Part shown: one piece after another, positions 53,253-62,801 of the stretch
How the letters are laid out: every line of letters begins with the position of its first letter
Numbering within the stretch: position 1 is the stretch's first letter
Assembly (NCBI RefSeq): GCF_035306585.1
Contig: NZ_DATGNU010000043.1
Coordinates: forward strand, 1-64,000
Length of the DNA stretch: 64,000 nt
Origin: Galbibacter sp035306585
Lineage (GTDB): Bacteria; Bacteroidota; Bacteroidia; Flavobacteriales; Flavobacteriaceae
Reading direction: 5' to 3'
Translations under genes and position numbers: made by a program
The notes under the pieces: model-generated
What the model was told of the DNA's origin: nothing
Databases searched by the model: none
The model's input: the letters and a program-made list of their open reading frames with translations, nothing else

Positions 53253-56200
53253 ATGAAACAAAATTTCTTTCTCTGGCTTGGCACCGTGTTGCTCATTTTC
53301 GTATCCAGTACAGTATACGGACAACACAACACAATTACAGGTATAGTGACCGATGCCACAGGGATTCCGATGCCAGGAGTCAATGTGATTGTAAAAGGCA
53401 CCCAAAGGGGTGTGAGTACGGACTTTGATGGGCTTTATTCCATTGATGCATCACCTGGGGAGGTTTTAGTATTTACCTATGTAGGTTCGGTAACAGTTGA
53501 AAAGACTGTGGGCCAGCAGCGCATAATCAATACCACCATGGAATTGGATAGTAATGAACTCGATGAAGTTGTTGTTATTGGTTATGGTACAGCGAAGAAG
53601 AGTGATGTCACAGGGGCTTTGGTCAGTGTGAGTTCCGAAGAGTTGTTACAACAACCTGTAAACAATGCCTTCGAGGCGCTTCAAGGTAAAGCCGCAGGGG
53701 TGGATATCACCAGTAGCCAGCGACCTGGAACCATTGGATCAGTTCGCATTAGAGGGAACAGGTCCTTAACGGCAAGCAACTCCCCTTTATATGTCGTAGA
53801 TGGTGTTCCTTTGATGTCACCAACGGCTATTGAAACGCTCAACCCCAGAGACATTCAGTCTATAGAAGTTTTAAAAGATGCTTCGGCTACGGCCATTTAC
53901 GGTTCTCGCGGAGCTAATGGGGTTATCATTGTATCCACTAAAAAAGGTAGAGAAGGTCGATTACAACTCAACTATTCCACCGTTGTTACTACTTCAACCA
54001 TTGAGGATAGAGCCCCAGCAATGAGTGCGAGTGAATTTATTACCTTTAGACGTTGGGCTGCTTATAACCTCGATCCAGAAGTATATGCCCATCCTAACAA
54101 TCCTACCTATGAAAATGACGAATTAATATTTGACAGTGCCATGGACAATCAAACCTCTAGAGACAATGTTCTAAGGGGTTGGAATGGCGGCACTTGGGAC
54201 CCTTCAAGGGTACGCAATACTGATTGGACAGACATTGTAACTCAAACAGCCTTAACCACAGAACACAATATCAGTGCAAGTGGTGGTACAGAGCACATGA
54301 GTGCGTATGCATCCTTTGGCTACCTGGATAATGAAGGTACCCAAAAGGGTCAGTTTTACGAACGCTACACTGCCAAGATCAGTGCAGAACTTAGACCAAC
54401 AGAATGGTTCACACTAAGCAGTAGTATGAATGCAAGTTGGAGCGAACAAGATTATGGAATGTCTCGATTAGGCGCACGTAGCAGCTCTGGGCCTGATGCC
54501 ATCTACGGGAATGCAAAAGCCATCTACAATATGGCTGTACCATATGATGCTAATGGCAATATCGTCATCAATCCAGGAGGAGAAACTGGAATTTACACCA
54601 TTCAAGATGAATGGGAAAAAAGCACCCAGCAATCAGAGTCCATGCGTATCTTAGGTAGTTTTTCTGCCACCTTTGATATTGGTGAGATTGTTAGTGCTTT
54701 GGAAGGCTTAAAATTCAAGATGAACTTTGGTCCTGATTATCGAAATTGGAGGGAAGGATCCTATATTGATGGAACATCTGCTTATAAAATTAATGCCGAT
54801 GGATCTACCGGTACCAATTATGCCAGACTTAGAAATCGCAGGGATTTTTCTTGGACCCTGGATAACATGATCACCTACAACAAAACCATCGCTGAGAAGC
54901 ACAACCTGGGATTGACCCTTTTACAGACAGCATCTTCATGGAATACCGAAGAATCAGCCATGAGTGCCAATAATATTCCAAAAGAGTCCTACTTATGGAA
55001 TGCATTTGGTTCCATAGACATTACCAATTCTGACAACAATGCATCAATGAGTTCAGGTCTTGTGGAGCGGCAACTCAGTTCTTATATGGTACGTGCCAAT
55101 TACGGATTTGATGATCGTTACCTGATCACACTCTCTGGACGATGGGATGGTGCTTCCCAGCTAGGAGAGGGTAACAAATGGGACTTCTTTCCTTCGGCTG
55201 CCTTTGCTTGGAGAATTAAACAGGAAAACTTTATGAGTGAAGCTACTTGGCTCAATGACTTAAAGCTTCGCCTTGGATTTGGTACCACCGGTAACGCTGC
55301 TGTAAGCCCATATGCAACAAAAGGAGATATTACACAAATTTACTTACCTTTTAACGGTATTGGAAACCTCATTGGTTATACTACAAACGAGCCGTATTAT
55401 AGCGCGAATCAGCTGACAATGGCTAACCCAGATCTAGGGTGGGAAAAAACAACGCAATACAACATTGGACTTGACTTTGCACTGTTTAATAACCGCATCA
55501 GTGGTAGTTTAGACATGTATAAGTCATATACGGAAGATTTATTGATGTCTGTAAATATTCCAACCCTTACGGGGTATCCAAACATCATTTCCAACATCGG
55601 AAAGACCAACAACCGCGGAGTAGAACTAACCTTAAATGCTACCCCTATTCAAACTAGTGGTGGTTTTGCCTGGGATACCAATATCAATGTGGCCTGGCAG
55701 AAGGACGAAATCGAAGAACTGGCTTATGGTGAAAATGACATGGTGGATAACCGCTGGTTTATCGGGCAATCGATTGCCGTGGAATACGGTTATGACAACC
55801 TTGGTGTATGGCAAAATACTGCAGAAGATCTCGCGGAGATGGAGCAATGGAATGCCAACGGTTATGATTTTACTCCTGGAAATGTACGCCCCAAGGACCA
55901 AAATGGCGATTATATGATGACCGAAGAAGATCGTGTGGTCCTAGGAAACAGTACTCCTAGATGGGTACTAGGATGGAACAATGCCTTTAGTTATAAAGGC
56001 GTGGAACTGAGCATGAATATCTACTCTCGCTTAGGGTATACGGATGATATCGGAGGACAAGCTATGACAGCGCATTCCAATCAAATCAAGATCGACTATT
56101 GGACTCCAGAGAATCCAGATGCGGAATTTCAAAAACCGATACTTGGGCAAGCAACCTCAGGTTCTCAAGATGACTTCTCAGGGGTTCTAGGATTTAAAGA

Positions 56201-56408
56201 TGCAGGCTTTGTAAAGATTAGAAACATCTCACTAGGGTATAATTTCTCTAGAGATTTCTGTACTAAAAACGGCCTTAATAACCTGAAAATTTACTTTCAA
56301 GCTATTAATCCTGGAAGCATTTATCAGGCGGTAGATTGGTATGATTTTGATGTCAATGCCACCTACTTTAACCGCAGCTTTGCACTTGGAATTGATATCG
56401 GAATATAA
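53253..56408 (+). CDS. SusC/RagA-type TonB-dependent outer-membrane transporter
   Basis: About 1051 residues. Signal peptide MKQNFFLWLGTVLLIFVSSTVYG, then a carboxypeptidase-like regulatory domain (TITGIVTDATGIPMPGVNVIVKGTQRGVSTDFDGLYSID), the TonB box region (LDEVVVIGYGTAKKSDVTGALVSV), the plug (VRIRGNRSLTASNSPLYVVDGVP, SATAIYGSRGANGVIIVSTKKG) and a 22-strand barrel ending GIDIGI. It imports oligosaccharides in partnership with the SusD protein encoded next. ATG 53253 was chosen because the signal peptide starts there; upstream methionines add a charged leader. Confidence 0.95.
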   Translation: MKQNFFLWLGTVLLIFVSSTVYGQHNTITGIVTDATGIPMPGVNVIVKGTQRGVSTDFDGLYSIDASPGEVLVFTYVGSVTVEKTVGQQRIINTTMELDSNELDEVVVIGYGTAKKSDVTGALVSVSSEELLQQPVNNAFEALQGKAAGVDITSSQRPGTIGSVRIRGNRSLTASNSPLYVVDGVPLMSPTAIETLNPRDIQSIEVLKDASATAIYGSRGANGVIIVSTKKGREGRLQLNYSTVVTTSTIEDRAPAMSASEFITFRRWAAYNLDPEVYAHPNNPTYENDELIFDSAMDNQTSRDNVLRGWNGGTWDPSRVRNTDWTDIVTQTALTTEHNISASGGTEHMSAYASFGYLDNEGTQKGQFYERYTAKISAELRPTEWFTLSSSMNASWSEQDYGMSRLGARSSSGPDAIYGNAKAIYNMAVPYDANGNIVINPGGETGIYTIQDEWEKSTQQSESMRILGSFSATFDIGEIVSALEGLKFKMNFGPDYRNWREGSYIDGTSAYKINADGSTGTNYARLRNRRDFSWTLDNMITYNKTIAEKHNLGLTLLQTASSWNTEESAMSANNIPKESYLWNAFGSIDITNSDNNASMSSGLVERQLSSYMVRANYGFDDRYLITLSGRWDGASQLGEGNKWDFFPSAAFAWRIKQENFMSEATWLNDLKLRLGFGTTGNAAVSPYATKGDITQIYLPFNGIGNLIGYTTNEPYYSANQLTMANPDLGWEKTTQYNIGLDFALFNNRISGSLDMYKSYTEDLLMSVNIPTLTGYPNIISNIGKTNNRGVELTLNATPIQTSGGFAWDTNINVAWQKDEIEELAYGENDMVDNRWFIGQSIAVEYGYDNLGVWQNTAEDLAEMEQWNANGYDFTPGNVRPKDQNGDYMMTEEDRVVLGNSTPRWVLGWNNAFSYKGVELSMNIYSRLGYTDDIGGQAMTAHSNQIKIDYWTPENPDAEFQKPILGQATSGSQDDFSGVLGFKDAGFVKIRNISLGYNFSRDFCTKNGLNNLKIYFQAINPGSIYQAVDWYDFDVNATYFNRSFALGIDIGI

Positions 56409-56451
56409 CCAGGAGAATCTATAGATAAACAATACAAAAAACTTAAAAGAT

Positions 56452-58551
56452 ATGAAACTCAAATACAACATAGGAATTTATCTTTTCTCATTACTAGGAC
56501 TTGTGATAGCCTCCTGTAATAAAGATTTCCTCGATGAAGAGTTAACAACACAATACTCTACGGATTATCTTGACACCCCAGAGGGTATTGAAGAACTTAC
56601 CCGTTCGCTCTACGGAAATATTAGATGGCATTTTGGCTATGAATGGGCATATGGGATGACCCTATATGGAACAGATGAATTCACTAATGCCAATGACCTG
56701 ACCAATGAAATGTGGAATACCTATGACAACCGCTTAGGCCCCCTTGGCGCCACACCAGAAACGGGGGCAGCAAATAAAAATGCGACATCCCCTGCACAAC
56801 TTTGGGATCAGTTGTATTATGGAATCTCATCAGCCAATACCATTATTGCCAAGGCCGCTGAAGTTATAACCGATGAGAGTATTAGGAATCGATGCTTGGC
56901 CCATGCTTACTTTTTAAGAGGTTATAATTACTACCGATTAACGGCACAATATGGAAGCGTGGTTCTACAAACCGAACCAGCTGAAGGGGTGGTTAGGAAC
57001 TTCACTAGACCAACGGCAGAGGAGTGTTGGGAGCAAGTAATCTCAGACTTAAGAAAAGCGTATGAACTATTTGAAGGAGAGGTATTCACCTATGGAAAAG
57101 GAATCACATGGACCAAGGCTACTGCTGCACATTTCCTGGCAAAGGCCTTATTGTTTAGAGCCTCAGAGCGCAACAATGATTGGAACAGCTCTTACATAGA
57201 TGCTGATTTAAAAGAGGCTATTGAGGTATCCACTTATGCAATAAATGCCAGAGGTCCACTAACACCGGATTATAATGATCTATATTCCAATTGGACAGGG
57301 GTTGATTGTGAGATTGAACAACTGGACGAGATCTTAATGGCCGCTGGTCACAATGCAGACGGTGCTACTAGTGGACGCTTTGGAAATAGAACTTATAATT
57401 ACTTCAACCCGCAGTTTAGTAGTTTCTCTGGAGGTTGGGTGCGAAGAGGAGTTTGGATCGGTGGAATGGACTTTCAGCGTTGTAGACCAACGGAATACAG
57501 TTATGCGGTATTCGACCACGTGAATGATTCCCGTATGTGGAAGACTTTCAAAACGGTATATGGCGCTAATAATGTAGCCGAAGAAGGCTATGATGTTCAA
57601 CCCGGGGACCCAGGGATTGTGATGATTCTAAATACCAAAGATGATCACACCTATGACAATTACACCTTTGGAGCATTTGTGCAAAACCCCGATTGGACCG
57701 ATGACCAAGGGCGATTAGCAGAATGGAAAATAGGAGAACGCCAAACACCTACATCTGGAGAACTGACAAGTGAGGTAGGACAATGGGTTCCCAATTCCTT
57801 GGTATTATATCAAAATGGAGAATATGTAGCGCCTACCTTTAAAAATCAACCGATCTGTAATTTCTTCGCTGGAATCAACAAAACAGATGATGGATCCAGA
57901 CAGGCTGAAAAAGGCGATGCTCACCGTGATGTTACTATGGCAAGACTAGCGGAGACCTATTTGGTTCGAGCCGAATGTTACGTTCGATTAAATCAATTTG
58001 GACAAGCCATGAATGACATCAACGAGGTTAGAAGGAGAGCGCAGTGGAAATCAGGTGAAAACCGGTCCTATTACACCGATGGTGGTATGGCCTTTGAGAA
58101 CAATGCGCTCAACACGGGAAGTGCCGCGGAGAATTACATCAATTCTAATTTGAATATGAACACTTATTATCTTTCTAATCCAGATATAGAAGTAACCACT
58201 GAGGCCTCTAACTTAGAGTTAACCTCTTTCCCAAATGACCTTCCAGAGGAAGATGAAGCCGTCTTAACTCGTTTGGGCGCTTCCAGTCAATACGAACGTG
58301 CATTACACTTTATATTAAATGAGCGAACTAGAGAATTACTCGGAGAGTGGCAGCGTTGGGAAACACTCTCCAGAACAGGAACGCTACTTCAAAGAGCGCA
58401 AGCATTTAACCCTGAGGCCGCCGCTGGAATTACAGCCAACAAACATGAGTTACGACCAATACCACAAGCATTTATAGACGGGCTGCTGAACGATGATGGT
58501 TCTAATCTATCTGCTGCCGATAAGGCTGCATGGCAAAACCCTGGGTATTAA
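56452..58551 (+). CDS. SusD/RagB-family outer-membrane lipoprotein
   Basis: A 699-residue protein with a lipoprotein signal (FSLLGLVIASCNKDFLDEEL; lipobox cysteine near residue 22). The SusD TPR-like helical region is marked by DQLYYGISSANTIIAKAAEV, RCLAHAYFLRGYNYYRLTAQYG and RLAETYLVRAECYVRLNQFGQAMNDINEVRRRAQ, and the C-terminus ends NEPTRELLGEW-like (NERTRELLGEWQRWETLSRTGTLLQRAQAF). It is longer than the usual 500-600 residues because of inserts in the middle. It captures oligosaccharides at the cell surface for the SusC channel, which is 43 bases upstream. Confidence 0.94.
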   Translation: MKLKYNIGIYLFSLLGLVIASCNKDFLDEELTTQYSTDYLDTPEGIEELTRSLYGNIRWHFGYEWAYGMTLYGTDEFTNANDLTNEMWNTYDNRLGPLGATPETGAANKNATSPAQLWDQLYYGISSANTIIAKAAEVITDESIRNRCLAHAYFLRGYNYYRLTAQYGSVVLQTEPAEGVVRNFTRPTAEECWEQVISDLRKAYELFEGEVFTYGKGITWTKATAAHFLAKALLFRASERNNDWNSSYIDADLKEAIEVSTYAINARGPLTPDYNDLYSNWTGVDCEIEQLDEILMAAGHNADGATSGRFGNRTYNYFNPQFSSFSGGWVRRGVWIGGMDFQRCRPTEYSYAVFDHVNDSRMWKTFKTVYGANNVAEEGYDVQPGDPGIVMILNTKDDHTYDNYTFGAFVQNPDWTDDQGRLAEWKIGERQTPTSGELTSEVGQWVPNSLVLYQNGEYVAPTFKNQPICNFFAGINKTDDGSRQAEKGDAHRDVTMARLAETYLVRAECYVRLNQFGQAMNDINEVRRRAQWKSGENRSYYTDGGMAFENNALNTGSAAENYINSNLNMNTYYLSNPDIEVTTEASNLELTSFPNDLPEEDEAVLTRLGASSQYERALHFILNERTRELLGEWQRWETLSRTGTLLQRAQAFNPEAAAGITANKHELRPIPQAFIDGLLNDDGSNLSAADKAAWQNPGY

Positions 58552-58634
58552 AATTAACACACAACAATAGAAGTTTATTCATTTTACTTTTTATTTCCTT
58601 TGTTCTCTTTAACTTAAATGACTTCTATACCAAA

Positions 58635-58675
58635 GTGCTTCGCTCATAAAAGATTAGCGAAGCATTTTTGTTTTT
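58635..58675 (+). terminator. Rho-independent terminator after SusD
   Basis: TGCTTCGCT and AGCGAAGCA form a 9-base stem with an 11-base loop, followed by TTTTTGTTTTT. It would separate the abundant SusCD transcript from the enzyme genes downstream. Confidence 0.85.
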
Positions 58676-58759
58676 ATCTTCACGGATCGACCATGCAGGT
58701 AGGTACAGGATTAAATTATAAAACACCTCCCCTATCTTTATTTAAAAATCAATACCACT

Positions 58760-60124
58760 ATGATGAAATACTTCACTCTCATACTATGGTGTAGCGCGAT
58801 ACTGTTTTCGTGCCAAAGGCAACCCAACAAAATTCCTACCCATGCCATTACCGCATCCGCTCCCTTTGGAGAAGTGACTGTAGAGGTGCCCGATTTTGGT
58901 CAAAGCAAAAGATATCTTATTACAGATTTTGGCGCGCTACCCAATGATCAAAAAGCAACAACTAAGGCCATTATGGAAGCAATTGAAGTGGCTCATAATC
59001 AAGGTGGCGGTCGGGTTGTGATTCCAAAAGGAGAATGGCTTACAGGTAAAATACATCTAAAGAGCAATATCAATCTACACCTAGAACAAGGGGCAGTATT
59101 GCTCTTCTCGGATAATCCACAAGATTATTTACCTGCTGTACATACTAGTTGGGAAGGGCTCGAATGCTATAATTACTCCCCTCTTATCTATGCCTATCAA
59201 TGTAAAAATATAGCCATCACAGGACAAGGGGAGCTAAAGGCTAAAATGGATACTTGGAGAGGCTGGTTTGATCGTCCTCCAGGGCATATGAACAGCCTAA
59301 AAGAACTGTATCACATGGCGGCAAAGAACATCCCAGTAGAAGAGCGACAAATGGTTAACCACTCGGCAAATTTAAGACCGCATTTTATCCAGTTTAACCG
59401 ATCGGAAAATATTTTATTAAAAGGGGTGACCATTACCAACAGTCCATTTTGGGTGATACACCCCTATTTATCTAAAAACGTGTATATCCAACAGGTGAAA
59501 GTATTTGCGCATGGTCATAACAATGACGGGGTGGATCCAGAGATGAGCCAAAACATCATTATCGAGAACTCTATCTTTGATCAGGGCGATGATGCCATAG
59601 CGGTAAAATCGGGCAGAAATCAAGATGCATGGCGATTAGCAACACCCTCAAAGAATATCGTTATTAAAAACTGTAAAATTATAAACGGTCATCAATTAAT
59701 GGCTATTGGAAGTGAACTCTCTGGTGGGATAGAAAATATTTATATGTCAGAGTGCCAGGTAGCCAAGGGAGCAAAACTGAATCATTTACTTTTTATTAAA
59801 ACCAACCACCGCAGAGGAGGTACGGTCAGCAATATCTATATGGATCGTATTACCTCTGGAAAGATTGCGGAAGGAATTCTAGGCATCGATACTGATGTAT
59901 TGTATCAATGGCGTGATTTAGTTCCCACCTATCAGAAGAAATTAACCACTATTAAGGAGGTGTATTTGAGTGATATTCATGCCGAAAATGTGGCCTTTAT
60001 ATCAAAAATTTCAGGGCAAGAACAATGCCCAGTAAAGAACATTGTACTGAAACAGGTCACCGCCGACAGTATCAGAAATCAGCCCATTATGAACCAAAAT
60101 GTATTGGGCTTTAATTACCAATAA
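58760..60124 (+). CDS. Polygalacturonase-family lipoprotein, GH28
   Basis: A 454-residue lipoprotein (signal TLILWCSAILFSCQRQ; lipobox cysteine near residue 19). The beta-helix GH28 motifs are clear: GALPNDQKATTKAIMEAIEVAHNQGGGRVVIPKGEWLTGKIHLKSN, HNNDGVDPEMSQN (NxD), DQGDDAIAVKSGRN (DD), NGHQLMAIGSE (GH) and LLFIKTNHRRGG (the RIK-type lysine). It probably removes galacturonate from the pectin backbone or from rhamnogalacturonan ends. It is the second GH28 in the window. Confidence 0.92.
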   Translation: MMKYFTLILWCSAILFSCQRQPNKIPTHAITASAPFGEVTVEVPDFGQSKRYLITDFGALPNDQKATTKAIMEAIEVAHNQGGGRVVIPKGEWLTGKIHLKSNINLHLEQGAVLLFSDNPQDYLPAVHTSWEGLECYNYSPLIYAYQCKNIAITGQGELKAKMDTWRGWFDRPPGHMNSLKELYHMAAKNIPVEERQMVNHSANLRPHFIQFNRSENILLKGVTITNSPFWVIHPYLSKNVYIQQVKVFAHGHNNDGVDPEMSQNIIIENSIFDQGDDAIAVKSGRNQDAWRLATPSKNIVIKNCKIINGHQLMAIGSELSGGIENIYMSECQVAKGAKLNHLLFIKTNHRRGGTVSNIYMDRITSGKIAEGILGIDTDVLYQWRDLVPTYQKKLTTIKEVYLSDIHAENVAFISKISGQEQCPVKNIVLKQVTADSIRNQPIMNQNVLGFNYQ

Positions 60125-60140
60125 CACCATACGAAACCTT

Positions 60141-60455
60141 ATGACTACAAACGCATTCACCATGAAATTAAAACCTGGTTTTGAGGAAGAATACAAAAAA
60201 CGCCATGATGAGATCTGGCCTGAACTTAAGGCCTTATTATCCCATCAGGGTATCAGCGACTATGCTATTTACTTAGACAAAACCACTTTAACACTCTTTG
60301 CTGTACAACAGTTAGCAGACGATTTTAACCCTGAAGCACTTCCAAAGCATCCATTGGTACAAAAATGGTGGGCATACATGGCAGACATTATGGAGACCCA
60401 CCCAGATAATTCTCCCATAGAAACCCCATTATCCCGGGTGTTTTACATGAGATGA
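60141..60455 (+). CDS. rhaM: L-rhamnose mutarotase
   Basis: A 104-residue cytosolic protein that interconverts the alpha and beta anomers of L-rhamnose. AFTMKLKPGFEEEYKKRHDEIWPELKALLSHQGISDYAIYLDKTTLTLFAV and HPLVQKWWAYMADIMETHPDNSPIETPLSRVFYM cover the whole RhaM domain. ATG 60141 gives the standard family length; the longer in-frame leader overlaps the GH28 gene. Its place after a GH28 gene shows that the locus consumes rhamnose released by GH106. Confidence 0.94.
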   Translation: MTTNAFTMKLKPGFEEEYKKRHDEIWPELKALLSHQGISDYAIYLDKTTLTLFAVQQLADDFNPEALPKHPLVQKWWAYMADIMETHPDNSPIETPLSRVFYMR

Positions 60456-60456
60456 T

Positions 60457-60781
60457 TTAAAGGGATTTTAAAATCTCAGCTTTTTTTTGGTCATACTCCT
60501 TTTGGCTTTTCAACGCACTAGTATGCAACTCTTTAAGTAGTTTTAAACGCTCAGCGCTCGAGATCGTCAAACGTTCATTATGATCCATCACTGCGTAGGG
60601 TACTACCATCCGCCCCGAGGCCACTCGAGCATTTTCTAACCATCGCTGCCTTGTGTATTCGATCATACGCTCTTGCTATTCTTGTGCATACTGATACAAT
60701 TTTTCTTACCTGCGCCTTAGGCAAGTAATCGATGGTGTAAAGTGCCTTTTCCACGGTAAGCACTTCAAATTTCGAACCCAT
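60457..60781 (-). pseudogene. Frameshifted small protein with SHOCT-like tail, unknown
   Basis: Two minus-strand frames overlap in this stretch. The N-terminal frame gives MGSKFEVLTVEKALYTIDYLPKAQVRKIVSVCTRIARAYDRIHKAA, and the C-terminal frame gives VASGRMVVPYAVMDHNERLTISSAERLKLLKELHTSALKSQKEYDQKKAEILKSL. The last part resembles a SHOCT-type helix pair (ExxxQKKAEIL). The frames join near 60664, so a single frameshift would restore one protein of about 105 residues. I do not recognise the family. Confidence 0.4.
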
Positions 60782-61240
60782 CAACTTTTACATTAGATGA
60801 CAATCCGTTACCTGCTTCCAAAGAATAGCATCAAATTTCATGGTAAGCCCCAGCTTTATGGGGCTGCAGATTATAATTCGCCTATTGGTAAGGGCTATAG
60901 CCCTAGGAGCGATATTAATCGGTTTTCTTTGAACCGCTATGCAGGCAATAGATTCCTTGTTGGTTAACAGCTGGTGAGGTTTTTTTAAGCGCCTTTTTAG
61001 TCCTAGCAGGGTTTTGGTCTTTATGGAGCAGTCGTTTAATTAGTCCATAATTGTAGCGTAATTTACCAGTTATATAGGGCTGTAGCTACCATCAAAAAAG
61101 CGCATTAATACAAGAAAAACACCCTTTTTTTTAACAACTAATGTGGAGCGCTAACAAGATACAAAATTGCTTGTTTTTTTTAAAAAAAGCGTGCAGGGTA
61201 CTTTTTCCTAAATTAGGATACTTTTATGAACTGTTTCACC
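60782..61240. other. Gene-free stretch with hairpins
   Basis: About 460 bases without a gene. Visible structures are a perfect 7-base stem AGCCCCA/TGGGGCT at 60846-60865, and a neighbouring GGGCTATAGCCC palindrome. These could be repeats or a small structured RNA, but nothing identifies one. Confidence 0.35.
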
Positions 61241-62788
61241 TTAGTCATTGATGGATAAAACAGTCCCGAGCAGTTCATCTATGGTCTGTTGGCTCACTAA
61301 AAAATCTTTTAATCCAAGTTGCTTGCATTGACGTAGACTTTGGGCCAATACAGCGGCATTAAAGGTGGCACCCTCAAGATTAGTATGTGTATGGTCCTTG
61401 GGGAAAAACCATTGAACTTTATCCCTCCCGATCTTCTGGTAGGCTCTTGCAATGCTGTCGTTTAGATCGATAAATAGGACATTGTTTTTTAGAGCAATTT
61501 CCTTAGCCCACAGTCCGTAATTCTCGTTGTTACGAATGACTTTTTCCCCATCCCATTGATTTCTAGGAACGGGACTTAACACCACCGCAATGGCTCCTTT
61601 ATCTATTGTTTGCTGTATAAAATGATTCATATACCAGCCGTAACTATGTACCGTTTCAGCGGGCTGACCTTCTCTTTTTACCACAAGGGTCGAATCGCTT
61701 ATTCCAGAGATAGAACCCCTATATTTTGGTTGATCGATATAACCGCCATCATTATGACCAAATTGCATCAGTAGGTAATCTCCTTTCTTTAAGGTGTCAT
61801 AAACCTTCTCCCATAGTTTTTCAGTGTAAAAAGTGCGACTACTACGCCCTCCCCTAGCCGCATTTACAATGCGCACTCTATTGGTATCTACAAACTTCTC
61901 CAAGGCCACACCCCAACCTACGGCTTGATCAAGGTCATTATCAGCAACAGTCGAATCGCCTATCAAATACAATTGTTTTTTCTTAGGTAGGGTAATCTTG
62001 GGATTTTCCAACACATAATTTCCAAACTCCTCTCTGGCAGACTTGAGTTCTCGAGCCACTATAAAGGCGGCTAATGAGGCGCCTTGTGCGGTGGTGTGCG
62101 TGTGGTCTTTTTTGTAAAATAGCTGACCAAGGACGCTATCTTGCCCCAGTTTTTCCATTTCCATAGCCATTTCATTGTTCAGATCAACAAAAGTCACACC
62201 TTGCTCTTGGGCTACTTGTTTGGACCAAAGCCCATAGGTTTCTAAGTTACGCCCTACCTTACCGTCTTCCCATTTATTTCTAGGAATTGGTGAGATCACA
62301 ACAGGAATCCCCCCTTTTTCTTTTGTTTGTTCAATCATTTTTCGGATATACCATCCATAGGTATGGACCACCTCGTTTTCATTAGTGAGCATATTGTGAA
62401 TTTCTTCCTTCTGTTGGCCGATTCCTTTAATGGTACCCCTTGCGCGAAAATCATCATTAATTGGCCCTGAATCATTATGTCCAAATTGTATGAGCACGTA
62501 GTCCCCTTTTTCAATTTCCTTGTAAACCTCTTGCCACAATCCTTTTTGGATATAGGTACGACTGCTGGTCCCACCTAAGGCTTTATTTCTCACTGTAATT
62601 TGAGTACTATCAAGATATTGTCCAATGAAATCACCCCATCCCCAAAGACCGCCCGCACCATCGCCCTGTCCGTTTTTAACCGTGGAATCCCCCACGGTAA
62701 AAAGCACTGGCTTCTTTATGGGATCGCCTACTTGGCATTGAGAAAAAATAAGACCTAGCAAGACCAGTATGTATAATTTAATTCGCAT
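61241..62788 (-). CDS. Two-domain rhamnogalacturonan acetylesterase (CE12, tandem SGNH domains)
   Basis: A 515-residue lipoprotein or secreted protein (signal KLYILVLLGLIFSQCQ). Two SGNH domains of about 240 residues are joined in tandem. Domain 1 has FTVGDSTVKNG, ALGGTSSRTY, QFGHNDSGP and KKDHTHTTAQGA; domain 2 repeats the order with LIGDSTVADN, AARGGRSSRTF, QFGHNDGGY and KDHTHTNLEGA. All four SGNH blocks, including the catalytic serine and the Asp-x-x-His pair, are intact in both. It removes acetyl groups from the rhamnogalacturonan backbone, opening it to GH28, GH105 and GH106. Confidence 0.93.
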   Translation of the reverse strand: MRIKLYILVLLGLIFSQCQVGDPIKKPVLFTVGDSTVKNGQGDGAGGLWGWGDFIGQYLDSTQITVRNKALGGTSSRTYIQKGLWQEVYKEIEKGDYVLIQFGHNDSGPINDDFRARGTIKGIGQQKEEIHNMLTNENEVVHTYGWYIRKMIEQTKEKGGIPVVISPIPRNKWEDGKVGRNLETYGLWSKQVAQEQGVTFVDLNNEMAMEMEKLGQDSVLGQLFYKKDHTHTTAQGASLAAFIVARELKSAREEFGNYVLENPKITLPKKKQLYLIGDSTVADNDLDQAVGWGVALEKFVDTNRVRIVNAARGGRSSRTFYTEKLWEKVYDTLKKGDYLLMQFGHNDGGYIDQPKYRGSISGISDSTLVVKREGQPAETVHSYGWYMNHFIQQTIDKGAIAVVLSPVPRNQWDGEKVIRNNENYGLWAKEIALKNNVLFIDLNDSIARAYQKIGRDKVQWFFPKDHTHTNLEGATFNAAVLAQSLRQCKQLGLKDFLVSQQTIDELLGTVLSIND

Positions 62789-62801
62789 AAGTATCCGTGT
62801 T

